Source of the DNA: CAWANF01 sp963783355
GTDB lineage: Bacteria; Bacteroidota; Rhodothermia; Balneolales; DATFMH01
Direction of reading: 5' to 3'
NCBI GenBank assembly: GCA_963783355.1
Contig: CAWANF010000014.1
Span: forward strand, 124,001-188,000
DNA length: 64,000 nt
The notes under the pieces are model-generated. The model saw only the letters and a program-made list of their open reading frames with translations, was not told the origin of the DNA and ran no database searches. Shown in pieces: positions 18,232 through 28,739 of this stretch (its first letter is position 1; the number at the start of each line of letters is the position of its first letter). The translations under genes and the position numbers were made by a program.

Positions 18232-18261
18232 TTGACAAAGGGTAATAGAAAGTGATATATT
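18232..18261 (+). promoter_or_regulatory. rRNA operon promoter P2
   Basis: TTGACA at 18232-18237, an 18-bp spacer, then TATATT at 18256-18261. Both hexamers and the spacer length are identical to P1, 101 bp upstream. Confidence 0.78.
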
Positions 18262-18299
18262 TAAAATCTGTCCTGAAAGTGAAGAAAAGGGGGCGGAAG

Positions 18300-18310
18300 A
18301 GTTCTTTGAG
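18300..18310 (+). promoter_or_regulatory. boxA-like antitermination site before 16S
   Basis: AGTTCTTTGAG resembles bacterial rRNA boxA (NusB/NusE binding). A second copy, AGTTCTTTGAC, lies before the 23S gene, which supports the assignment. Confidence 0.6.
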
Positions 18311-18417
18311 AAGACTGAAAAATCAGCCAATCGCATGGCGAGCCCTAATTTAAAAATGGGAGCAGTTTTTGCAAGCCAAAACCGGGCCGGTTCAAACGAA
18401 TTGAAAAGTACTACTTT

Positions 18418-19964
<1,547 letters not shown>

Positions 19965-20085
19965 AGAGCCACCTGGTGGTGGCGGCAAAGACTGCGGCCG
20001 TGCGATTAGCTGATTTTTTACTCTGCAAAGGAGCAAAAACTGAGCGTGGAGGTCTCCCCTGGGGAGCCGGCCGACGCTCTTGCCC

Positions 20086-20159
<74 letters not shown>

Positions 20160-20189
20160 CAAAGCGGGTCCGCAGGGGCCTGTGGAATT

Positions 20190-20263
20190 GGGGCTATAGC
20201 TCAGATGGCTAGAGCACCTGCCTTGCAAGCAGGGGGTCCGGGGTTCGAATCCCCGTAGCTCCA
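20190..20263 (+). tRNA. tRNA-Ala (TGC anticodon)
   Basis: 74-nt cloverleaf. The acceptor arms GGGGCTA and TAGCTCC pair, the T arm holds GGTTCGAATC, and the anticodon TGC is at 20224-20226. The 3' CCA is not encoded. It follows tRNA-Ile by 30 bp in the rRNA spacer. Confidence 0.96.
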
Positions 20264-20299
20264 CACCCTGGGGTGTGGACACAGAGTAGTAAGAATCAT

Positions 20300-20342
20300 C
20301 AGCGTCCCGAGGAGCATTCGGGGTGGCTGAATCCTTTTTTTT
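20300..20342 (+). other. Terminator-like hairpin inside the 16S-23S spacer
   Basis: CAGCGTCCCGA pairs with TCGGGGTGGCTG (one bulged G, two wobble pairs). Five bases later there is a run of eight T. The stem contains a further CCCGA/TCGGG palindrome. It may be a processing hairpin or a premature stop that antitermination overrides, since a boxA-like site follows. Confidence 0.5.
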
Positions 20343-20390
20343 AGAAAGAAGAGGGTCTGCGGTTCGTTCGGCAGGGATTCACCAGAAAGG

Positions 20391-20402
20391 AAGTTCTTTG
20401 AC
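20391..20402 (+). promoter_or_regulatory. boxA-like antitermination site before 23S
   Basis: AGTTCTTTGAC, nearly the same as the copy before 16S. It sits about 125 bp upstream of the 23S gene. Confidence 0.6.
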
Positions 20403-20519
20403 GTATTGGAATCTCAGTAGAGAAGCATAGATAGATAGAAAGAAGGTAGAGCAACCGAGCCTGAAAAGGATACGGGGCTTGTGCCCCCGCGGGAGCGGGG
20501 CTTGTGCAAGTCCTATAAG
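20402..20519 (+). other. Pre-23S processing stem, 5' strands, and spacer hairpin
   Basis: Two segments here pair with sequence beyond the 23S 3' end. CGTATTGGAATC (20402-20413) is the exact complement of 23475-23486. TTGTGCAAGTCCTATAAG (20502-20519) pairs with 23408-23425 with one mismatch and one wobble. Such stems are RNase III substrates. Between them, a 12-nt direct repeat CGGGGCTTGTGC (20473-20484 and 20496-20507) flanks a hairpin CCCCGC-GGGA-GCGGGG (20485-20500) with a GNRA-type tetraloop. Confidence 0.75.
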
Positions 20520-20647
20520 TTAAGTTAGAAAGGGCACACGGTGGATGCCTAGGCATACAGAGGCGAAGAAGGACGTGCAAAGCTGCGATAAGCTGTGGGG
20601 AGCTGCCAAGAAGCGCTGATCCGCAGATTTCCGAATGGGGCAACCCA

Positions 20648-20663
20648 TCCCGGCTTGCCGGGA
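20648..20663 (+). repeat. rRNA palindrome copy 2 (23S)
   Basis: TCCCGGCTTGCCGGGA in an early 23S variable helix. It is immediately followed by copy 3. Confidence 0.7.
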
Positions 20664-20665
20664 AA

Positions 20666-20683
20666 CCCCGAAGTAATTCGGGG
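20666..20683 (+). repeat. rRNA palindrome copy 3 (23S)
   Basis: CCCCGAAGTAATTCGGGG. The 17 nt beginning CCCGAAG recur exactly in copy 5, about 1 kb away in a different helix. Confidence 0.78.
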
Positions 20684-20986
20684 GGCGAACCCGCCGAACT
20701 GAAACATCTAAGTAGGCGGAGGAGAAGAAAACAACAGTGATTCCCCAAGTAGTGGCGAGCGAACGGGGAAGAGCCCAAACCGGCGGGGTTACGGCCCGGC
20801 CGGGGTAGTAGGACCACATAAGCGAATCACCGAACCAATCGAAGGGTTCTGGAACGGCCCACCACAGAAGGTGAGAGTCCTGTAGGTGAATGCGAGGTGA
20901 TAGCGGTGGTATCCTGAGTAGCGCGGGACCGGTGAAATCCTGCGTGAATCTGCCAGCACCATCTGGTAAGGCTAAATACTCCTGTA

Positions 20987-21027
<41 letters not shown>

Positions 21028-21085
21028 AACGCCGAGAAGGCGAGTGAAATAGTACCTGAAACCGTGTGCTTACAAGCGGTCGGAG

Positions 21086-21101
21086 TCCCGATTTATCGGG
21101 A
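21086..21101 (+). repeat. rRNA palindrome copy 4 (23S)
   Basis: TCCCGATTTATCGGGA replaces the tip that in E. coli reads GCACGCTTAGGCGTGT. Confidence 0.72.
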
Positions 21102-21170
21102 TGACGGCGTGCCTTTTGCATAATGAGCCTACGAGTTGCCGTGCAGGGCAAGGTTAAACCCCTCAGGGGT

Positions 21171-21203
<33 letters not shown>

Positions 21204-21719
21204 AGCAGTCCTGCGGGGCAGACGCGAAACCGAGTGATCTATCCATGGCCAGGGTGAAGCGAGGGTAAGACCTCGTGGAGGCCCGAACCGTTGCACGTTG
21301 AAAAGTGCTCGGATGAGCTGTGGATAGGGGTGAAAGGCCAATCAAACTCGGAGATAGCTCGTTCTCCCCGAAATATATTTAGGTATAGCGTCTGTGTGTA
21401 GCAAACTGGAGGTAGAGCACTGATTAGGCTAGGGCCCTTCACCGGGTACCAAACCTAGACAAACTCCGAATGCCGGTTTGTGCTAGCAGGCAGTCAGCGG
21501 CCGGGTGATAACGTCCGGTCGCGAGAGGGAAACAACCCAGAGCATCAGCTAAGGTCCCCAAATCCGGACTAAGTTGAAAAAAGGAGGTTGGATTGCCCAG
21601 ACAACTAGGATGTTGGCTTAGAAGCAGCCATTCATTTAAAGAGTGCGTAATAGCTCACTAGTCGAGCGATCCGGCGCCGATAATTTGCGGGCATTAAGTC
21701 CGGTACCGAAGCTGTGCGT

Positions 21720-21736
21720 CCCGAAGTAATTCGGGG
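21720..21736 (+). repeat. rRNA palindrome copy 5 (23S)
   Basis: CCCGAAGTAATTCGGGG, identical over 17 nt to copy 3. It replaces an unrelated E. coli helix tip. Confidence 0.78.
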
Positions 21737-22430
21737 CGGTAGGGGAGCATTCCAGCGGCCGTGAAGTTCTGATGTGAATCGGGATGGAGCTTCTGGAAGA
21801 GCAACTGTAGGCATAAGTAACGATAAGGCGGGTGAAAATCCTGCCCACCGACAACCTAAGGGTTCCTGATCAACGCTCATCGGATCAGGGTTAGTCGGGA
21901 CCTAAGGCGAGGCCGAAAGGCGTAGCTGATGGAAAACGGGTTAATATTCCCGTACCACACATGAACGCTAAGCTGAGGCGTGACGCAGAAGTGACACCTG
22001 TGCGTACCGACGAATGTACGTTGAAGGAGGTAGGCTGACCGGTAGGCAAATCCGCCGGTTAAGGCTGAATTCCGACAGTACCCGGAGCCCTCGGGCGAAG
22101 GGATAATCAGGGTAATCTGGCTGCCAAGAAAAGCGTCGCAGTTAGTTCATGGTGCCCGTACCGTAAACCGACACAGGTAGGTGAGGAGAGTATCCTAAGG
22201 TGCTCGAGTGATTCATGGCTAAGGAACTCGGCAAATTCGATCCGTAACTTCGGGAGAAGGATCCCCCATCGCAAGGTGGGGCGCAGTGAAAAGGCCCAAG
22301 CGACTGTTTACCAAAAACACATGTCTCTGCTAAGTCGTAAGACGATGTATAGGGACTGACACCTGCCCGGTGCTGGAAGGTTAAGGAAGGGGGTTATTTC
22401 TTCGGAAAGAAGCTCTTGACCGAAGCCCCA

Positions 22431-22518
<88 letters not shown>

Positions 22519-22759
22519 GGGCACTGTCTCAGCCATGAGCTCGGTGAAATTGTGGTCTCGGTGATGACGCCGAGTACCCGCAGCGGGACGGAAAGACCCC
22601 GTGAACCTTTACTACAGCTTTACATTGGATTCGGTTAACGCATGTGTAGGATAGGCGGGAGACTGCGAAGCCGGCGCGCCAGCGTCGGTGGAGTCACCCT
22701 TGAAATACCGCCCTTGCTTTAATTGGGTTCTAACCCCCTGGTGGGGGACAGTGTATGGT

Positions 22760-22791
<32 letters not shown>

Positions 22792-22907
22792 GTGTAACGG
22801 AGGCTCACAAAGGTGCCCTCATCACGGTTGGCAATCGTGACGTGAGTGTAAAGGCATAAGGGCGCTTAACTGCGAGACATACAGGTCGAGCAGAGACGAA
22901 AGTCGGT

Positions 22908-22949
<42 letters not shown>

Positions 22950-22950
22950 A

Positions 22951-22984
<34 letters not shown>

Positions 22985-23000
22985 TCCCCCAAGAGTTCAT

Positions 23001-23052
<52 letters not shown>

Positions 23053-23056
23053 GAGA

Positions 23057-23139
<83 letters not shown>

Positions 23140-23407
23140 TGCTGTGGGCGTAGGAATACTGAGGAGAGCTGCCTCTAGTACGAGAGGACCGGGGTGGACG
23201 AACCGCTAGTGTACCTGTTGTCACGTCAGTGGCACCGCAGGGTAGCTATGTTCGGACGGGATAAGCCGCTGAAAGCATCTAAGCGCGAAGCCCACTCCAA
23301 GATAAGTATTCCCCTAAGAGCCGTGGTAGACGACCACGTTGATAGGCGGCAGGTGTACGTGTGGTAACACACTCAGCTGAGCCGTACTAATCGCTCTTGA
23401 GACTTTC

Positions 23408-23486
23408 CTTATAGGGCTTGGACAAACTCCATCCCAATCCCTTTTGGCAAGGACTCTGCCCCGCTTCCCGAACCGATTCCAATACG
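23408..23486 (+). other. Pre-23S processing stem, 3' strands
   Basis: CTTATAGGGCTTGGACAA (23408-23425) and GATTCCAATACG (23475-23486) are complementary to the two segments upstream of 23S. They close two nested long-range stems around the 23S precursor. Confidence 0.75.
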
Positions 23487-23506
23487 CCTTTTTTTATTGT
23501 AGCATT

Positions 23507-23520
23507 CCAAACTAGTTTGG
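23507..23520 (+). repeat. Perfect palindrome at the 5S 5' end
   Basis: CCAAACTAGTTTGG, a 14-nt perfect palindrome whose last two bases are the first two of 5S. Possibly a maturation site. Confidence 0.5.
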
Positions 23521-23634
23521 ATGAGGTGATCACAGCGAGGAGGTCCCACCCGTTCCCATACCGAACACGGCCGTTAAGCTCCTCTGCGCCGATGGTACTG
23601 CCTATAAGCGGTAGAGTAGGTCGTTGCCTCATCC
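23519..23634 (+). rRNA. rrf: 5S ribosomal RNA
   Basis: 116 nt. Helix I is GGATGAGG with CCTCATCC. The internal GGTCCCACCCGTTCCCATACC and CGCCGATGGTACTGC segments are typical. Last gene of the rRNA operon. Confidence 0.95.
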
Positions 23635-23644
23635 CTTTTTTTTT
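23619..23644 (+). terminator. End of the rRNA operon
   Basis: The 3' strand of 5S helix I runs straight into nine T, so the 5S terminal stem itself may act as the terminator hairpin. A C-run follows the T-run. Confidence 0.55.
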
Positions 23645-23802
23645 CCCCCCTCACTTTTCTGGATAATTATAGTTCAATCCCATTTCCCCCCCTCCATAAG
23701 TGGACAAGGATTATTTCAGACATTGCATTGCCACATCCTCATAATAATATTATCATTACTTTATAATATCGTCTGATAGTTATGGTACCTTAATAGTCAC
23801 TT

Positions 23803-26043
23803 ATGCCGGACAAAGCTCATTTTAGTAAGGATATCAGTATCATTATTGTGAATTATAATGTGAAGGAATTCCTTGCCAATATGTTATCATCTGTTTATAA
23901 AGCAGTTGGCCGCCTTGATGTTGAAATAATAGTCGTTGACAATGCCTCTAAAGATCACTCTGTTTCTTACCTGAAAAGAAAATTTCCTAATGTCATTTTT
24001 ATAGAAAATACACGGAATGTCGGATTTGGAAAGGCAAACAATCAGGCAATCAGGCAGGCAAGAGGTACTTATTCATTGTTGATTAATCCCGATACGCTTA
24101 TCCGCGAAAATACATTATCGGTGCTGAAAGAACATATGGACAAACACCCACAAACAGGCGCTTCAGGATGTAAGATTATAAATCCTGACGGTACTTTTGC
24201 CCTGGAGTCAAGAAGATCTATCCCTACACCCATTTCTGCTCTGTGGAAAGTTTTAGGCTTGACCGCTTTATTCCCAAAGAGCAAAACCTTTGCAGATTAC
24301 TATATGAGCTGGATGGACGAGAATAAGCCTTCTCAGGTCCCCGTGTTATCAGGTTCTTTTATGTTTTTCCGAACAGAAGTTCTCCAAAAAGCAGAAGGCT
24401 TCGATGAACAATTTTTTATGTACGGGGAAGATATCGATTTATGCTATCGTATAAATAAACTTGGTTATGATATAGATTATGTCCCTGCAACTAGCATTGT
24501 TCATTATAAGGGTGAAAGCACTAAAAAAGGAAATATAGACTATATCGTTCTTTTTAATAAAGCCCTGTATCAATTTTTTAAAAAACATTACAGCTATGGT
24601 TATAGCCTGTTTTTTCGTTTCCTGATAGTTCTTGGTATCATTTTAAGGGGAATTATTCACTATCTGAAAACGCAGTTTAAAAAGAACATTGACCTTGTTG
24701 GTGATGTCCTTTTTCTAAATCTTATCATAGCTTTTAGTTTCATTTTCCGTTACGCTATTCCTGTTTCTACCGTATTTAGGCAGTATGATCCGTTTTATTT
24801 AATTGTAAATGTATTAGTCACCATTATTTTCCTTTTCGTGGCCAAATATTATGATCTATATGGTAAACGAAAAGGATCGATCACATTACTTGTTAAAACA
24901 ATTTTTCTTGCTTTTGCTGGTGTGGCTTTAGTCACCTTTTTTTTAAGACAATTCGCATTTTCCAGGCTGATATTAGTAATGGATGTGATTGTCAGTACCT
25001 TAGTATTATCTGTAATTCGACTGTTAAGAAAAAATTTTGATAGTAATTCTAATGGAATCAGAGGACGTTTCCGGAATACAAGGATATTGGTGGTTGGAGA
25101 TAATGGGAAAACAAGCGATTTGATTCGTAAAATCCGTTCTAAAATTGAATGGAATTACGACATAAAAGGTATTGTGAGTCAAAATGGTACGGTAAAAAAA
25201 TATGTTGAAAATGTATCAGTATTAGGAAATCTGACCGATCTGTCCTACCTGGTTAAAGAACATAAAATAGACCAGGTGTTATTCATGCAAAATGCGGTGA
25301 GTTATAATGATATCCTGCATAGCATGATTGAAATTCAAAATCCCGGAACGACCTTCAAGATTGTACCTGATTCTTTAGATTTTATCATTGGTAAGTCGAA
25401 TGTTGAATATTTAGAAAATATCCCTATCGTTGATGTTGAACTGGCTTATCAGAGAAACTGGAATCGGTTTATAAAGCGGGTGTTCGATATTGTCACTTCA
25501 ACAGGAATTTTATTGATATCGACAATCTTTGTTTTTCCGTTTATTGGTTTTCAAAAATCCAAAATGAGGCAAATTCAGATTTTAGTGAAAAACCGGCCGG
25601 TTACATTAAAATTATTATATCCGATTAAAAAGCATAAATGGGCGAATTATTATTTGCTCTCCTGGTATATATTGAAAGGGATATTAAGTTTTGTCGGGGC
25701 TCCATTTTTACACAACGATTCTGATAGCCTGAATTATAAACCCGGCATCACCGGATTGCGGCAAATAAATGAGCAGCGATTATATCACGAAGAAGAGAAA
25801 GAACGGTATGAAATTTATTATTTGCAAAATTACTCAATTTGGCTGGATCTCGATATTATTATAAAAACTATTTTTAGGAAGGTGAATCCGCTGGGATATT
25901 TAGGTGCAAGACGGAGATTAAAGTTTTGTTTCTACTCGTTTAACCATGGCCGGGTACCAATCGTTAAAAGTATCATTTTCGATATGAGTCCGAATTTCAT
26001 TCATAAGCCACAGATAAAATGTAAGATTATGCAGAGAGGTTAA
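23803..26043 (+). CDS. Fusion of a GT2 glycosyltransferase with a degenerate polyprenyl sugar-phosphate transferase
   Basis: 746 aa in four parts. Residues 1-265: a rhamnosyltransferase-like GT2 domain (IIIVNYNVKEFL, VVDNASKD, LLINPDTLI, the GEDIDLCYRI acceptor motif). Residues 266-415: about five membrane segments. Residues 425-550: the Rossmann-like domain found in WbaP-type enzymes (TRILVVGDNGK). Residues 556-705: a bacterial sugar-transferase fold that keeps KRVFDI, SFVGAP and KPGITG but lacks the catalytic Asp-Glu (DELPQ is replaced by ANYYLL, near residue 611) and the KFRTM motif. The second half is probably not catalytic. The last 40 residues are encoded antisense to tgt and look like run-through. 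No clear Shine-Dalgarno. Likely role: surface glycan synthesis, with the intact transferase gene at 27202. Confidence 0.82.
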   Translation: MPDKAHFSKDISIIIVNYNVKEFLANMLSSVYKAVGRLDVEIIVVDNASKDHSVSYLKRKFPNVIFIENTRNVGFGKANNQAIRQARGTYSLLINPDTLIRENTLSVLKEHMDKHPQTGASGCKIINPDGTFALESRRSIPTPISALWKVLGLTALFPKSKTFADYYMSWMDENKPSQVPVLSGSFMFFRTEVLQKAEGFDEQFFMYGEDIDLCYRINKLGYDIDYVPATSIVHYKGESTKKGNIDYIVLFNKALYQFFKKHYSYGYSLFFRFLIVLGIILRGIIHYLKTQFKKNIDLVGDVLFLNLIIAFSFIFRYAIPVSTVFRQYDPFYLIVNVLVTIIFLFVAKYYDLYGKRKGSITLLVKTIFLAFAGVALVTFFLRQFAFSRLILVMDVIVSTLVLSVIRLLRKNFDSNSNGIRGRFRNTRILVVGDNGKTSDLIRKIRSKIEWNYDIKGIVSQNGTVKKYVENVSVLGNLTDLSYLVKEHKIDQVLFMQNAVSYNDILHSMIEIQNPGTTFKIVPDSLDFIIGKSNVEYLENIPIVDVELAYQRNWNRFIKRVFDIVTSTGILLISTIFVFPFIGFQKSKMRQIQILVKNRPVTLKLLYPIKKHKWANYYLLSWYILKGILSFVGAPFLHNDSDSLNYKPGITGLRQINEQRLYHEEEKERYEIYYLQNYSIWLDLDIIIKTIFRKVNPLGYLGARRRLKFCFYSFNHGRVPIVKSIIFDMSPNFIHKPQIKCKIMQRG

Positions 26044-27096
26044 TTCAAGCCCTAAAATCTCTTTCGATTTAAATAAATGATGAACATAGGCCATGCTGTG
26101 ATTCATACATAAATCGGAAGGGAAATCCGGATCCGCTGACCCTAAATGATCTTTCCACTTGGAATTACGAATATTAATGGAGCCATTTCGTGTGAAAATC
26201 ATGCCATTCCGGGCGTTCCTGGTTGGCATGACGCAATCAAACATATCAACTCCGCGGGCAACACTCTCAAGAATATTTCCGGGTGTTCCAACACCCATCA
26301 GGTATCTTGGTTTATCTTCTGGAAGATAATCGGTGCAAATATCCGTCATTTCATACATGACCGGCGCGGGTTCGCCAACACTTAATCCACCTATGGCATT
26401 TCCTTCAAACTCAAAATCGGCAACGGCCTTTGATGAATCTTTCCTTAAATCTGCATATGTACAACCCTGGACAATACCAAACTGAAATTGCTCATGCCTA
26501 TATAAAGGTTCGGTTTCTAGGAATGCTTTTCTGCCTCTTGCAGCCCAGCGATGGGTTAGCTTTATAGATTCTAATGCATAGGTATGAGGACTTGGATTGG
26601 GTGCACATTCATCAAGAACCATCATTATATCGGATCCAATCTTACGTTGTATCTCCACAACATTCTCGGGAGTAAACAAATGCTTAGAGCCATCAATGTG
26701 GCTTTTGAAGGTTACTCCGCGTTCATGTAGTTTGCGAATTTCCGATAAAGAAAAGACCTGGAAACCACCGGAATCGGTCAAAATAGGTAAATCCCAATTC
26801 ATAAAACCATGCAATCCTCCTGCCATTTCAAGGATGTCCGTTCCGGGACGTAAATATAAATGATAGGTATTCCCTAAAATAATCTGTGCTTTAATTTTTT
26901 CTTTTAATTCCGGTTGTTGAATGGCTTTTACGGTTCCCTGTGTGCCAACGGGCATAAAAATGGGAGTTTCGATAATGCCATGGCTGGTTGTCAGCCGTCC
27001 GCGACGTGCTTTAGTCGAAGATGATTTCGATATTAATTCAAAAAAAGGTTTCAAATGAGGTGATGTGTATTGGTTTTCAATATGGCCGGCCGCCAT
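25918..27096 (-). CDS. tgt: Queuine/preQ1 tRNA-guanine transglycosylase
   Basis: 392 aa. It exchanges guanine-34 of tRNAs with GUN anticodons for preQ1 in queuosine synthesis. Visible: RRGRL and ETPIFMPVGTQGTVK, LGNTYHLYLRPG, the active-site Asp in LTDSGGFQVFSLS, and VMPTRNARNG. The zinc site is degenerate: the usual CxCxxC is DFPSDLC here, so only the third Cys and the later His (LHNLTFY) remain. Bacteroidota Tgt proteins, as I recall them, also lack this site. The N-terminus is about 20 residues longer than in E. coli and no Shine-Dalgarno supports the chosen ATG, so the start may be later. The 3' end overlaps the fusion gene by 126 bp on the opposite strand. Confidence 0.92.
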   Translation of the reverse strand: MAAGHIENQYTSPHLKPFFELISKSSSTKARRGRLTTSHGIIETPIFMPVGTQGTVKAIQQPELKEKIKAQIILGNTYHLYLRPGTDILEMAGGLHGFMNWDLPILTDSGGFQVFSLSEIRKLHERGVTFKSHIDGSKHLFTPENVVEIQRKIGSDIMMVLDECAPNPSPHTYALESIKLTHRWAARGRKAFLETEPLYRHEQFQFGIVQGCTYADLRKDSSKAVADFEFEGNAIGGLSVGEPAPVMYEMTDICTDYLPEDKPRYLMGVGTPGNILESVARGVDMFDCVMPTRNARNGMIFTRNGSINIRNSKWKDHLGSADPDFPSDLCMNHSMAYVHHLFKSKEILGLELTSLHNLTFYLWLMNEIRTHIENDTFNDWYPAMVKRVETKL

Positions 27097-27201
27097 GATT
27101 TTATATGTTTTTTTTAATAAAAATATGTAATTGTAACTGTGAATAAGTGATACTAATTTAAAAAGCTATAGTAAGGAATTCATTATTCGAGAAGAAACTA
27201 T

Positions 27202-28623
27202 TTGAATGATATTAAAAATATTGCGTTAACACTTGTTTTAGATTTCATCGTACTGGTATTGTCGTGGTATACCTTTTACTATATACGATTTCATCTGAGT
27301 TGGTTTCCTGATAATAGCGGGGCAACACCCATCTCCATTTTGTTGCCGTCGATTGTTATTGCCTTGTATTGGATTATTATTTTCGCAGTTTTTGGATTGT
27401 ATCGTAACTTGTATCTCATTTCCCGTTTTGATGAAATTGTCCGTGTTATCAAGATTACACTTATCGGGACATTGATCCTGTTTTTTATGCTGTTCATCGA
27501 TAGTGTTGGATGGAATTCCGGAAATATCAGGCATGCCAAAACATTTACCTTATTATACTGGGCAATTGTTGTTATTTACGTTTCAATTGACCGTTTTATC
27601 ATCCGATCCATCCAACGGTTCCGGGTAAGGCGTGGCCGGGGATTGCATAAAGCGATTATCGTTGGAACCGGAGTAACAGCTGAATCGGTCATTGAAAGTT
27701 TGAAACGGCACAGGGCATCAGGTATGGAAGTCATTGGAATGGTTGGAACCAATGGATTATCGGTGAATTCTTTGCAAATATCCGGAACAACTTTGCCTTA
27801 TTTGGGAAATATTAGAGATTTAAAAAGCCTGACCCGCAAAAATGATGTTCATGATATTATTGTGGCCCTGGAACAATCGGAAAGTAACAGCATCATTGAT
27901 ATAATTGATCAGATTGATATTCCGGATGTCAAAGTGAAAATCATACCGGATTTTTATCAGATGATTATAGGATTGAATCAGACTAACCAGATATTCGGTT
28001 TGCCATTAATTGAAGTGATGCCGGATCCTATGCCCACGTGGGAAAAATTCTCGAAACGCCTGATGGATATTTCACTATCTGTATTAATTTTAATCATTAC
28101 ACTGCCTGTAACCTTGTTCGTTGCTGTCCTGGTCTGGAGCACTTCTAAAGGCCCGGCAATATTTAAACAAAAAAGAGTGGGTTTATATGGTAAAGAGTTT
28201 ACGATATTTAAATTTCGGACAATGTATGAGGATGCGGAAAAACATACCGGACCAATTTGGGCTCAAAAGGATGACTCTCGAATCACACCTTTAGGTGGTT
28301 GGTTGAGAAAGCTGCGAATCGACGAACTTCCACAGTTTATTAATGTTGTAAAAGGAGACATGAGTCTTGTTGGTCCGCGACCGGAAAGGCCTTATTTTGT
28401 CGAAAAATTTAAGAATGACATCCCATTATATAGCAGACGGCTGAGAGTAAGGCCCGGAATAACCGGGTGGGCACAGGTAAAATGGAAATACGATGCCAGT
28501 ATTGAAGATGTTAGGGAAAAGACGAAATATGATTTATTTTATGTCGAAAATATATCACTACGGATGGATTTTAAAATTTTAATTAATACCATTTTTACAG
28601 TTATAACCGGAAAAGGACAATAA
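27202..28623 (+). CDS. Polyprenyl glycosylphosphotransferase (WbaP/WcaJ-like), catalytically intact
   Basis: 473 aa. Four N-terminal membrane segments (to about residue 130), a Rossmann-like domain (HKAIIVGTGVTAE, near 150) and a C-terminal bacterial sugar-transferase domain with every expected motif: KRLMDISL, GPAIFKQKRVG, KFRTM, the Asp374-Glu375 dyad in DELPQ, SLVGPRPERP and RPGITGWAQV. It attaches the first sugar-phosphate to undecaprenyl phosphate at the inner membrane. The start is TTG with only a weak GAAGAA upstream. It lies just past the divergent tgt gene. Probably the initiating enzyme for the glycan that the fusion protein and the mannosyltransferase-like protein also serve. Confidence 0.9.
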   Translation: MNDIKNIALTLVLDFIVLVLSWYTFYYIRFHLSWFPDNSGATPISILLPSIVIALYWIIIFAVFGLYRNLYLISRFDEIVRVIKITLIGTLILFFMLFIDSVGWNSGNIRHAKTFTLLYWAIVVIYVSIDRFIIRSIQRFRVRRGRGLHKAIIVGTGVTAESVIESLKRHRASGMEVIGMVGTNGLSVNSLQISGTTLPYLGNIRDLKSLTRKNDVHDIIVALEQSESNSIIDIIDQIDIPDVKVKIIPDFYQMIIGLNQTNQIFGLPLIEVMPDPMPTWEKFSKRLMDISLSVLILIITLPVTLFVAVLVWSTSKGPAIFKQKRVGLYGKEFTIFKFRTMYEDAEKHTGPIWAQKDDSRITPLGGWLRKLRIDELPQFINVVKGDMSLVGPRPERPYFVEKFKNDIPLYSRRLRVRPGITGWAQVKWKYDASIEDVREKTKYDLFYVENISLRMDFKILINTIFTVITGKGQ

Positions 28624-28739
28624 ATTATTATTAATAAATATTACTTATAATTATAATCGTTTAAATATTATTATATAAATATTTTGTCCTGCAATTACTT
28701 ACCGATTAATACTCAATTATTAAAGGGCACGTTGTCTAG

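Larger units (their letters stand above)
18040..18417. other. rRNA operon promoter and leader region
   Basis: 378 bp without a protein gene. It contains an A/T tract with a weak A:T hairpin (18099-18128) that may be both the end of the upstream gene and an UP element, two sigma-70-type promoters, and a boxA-like site before the 16S gene. Confidence 0.8.
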
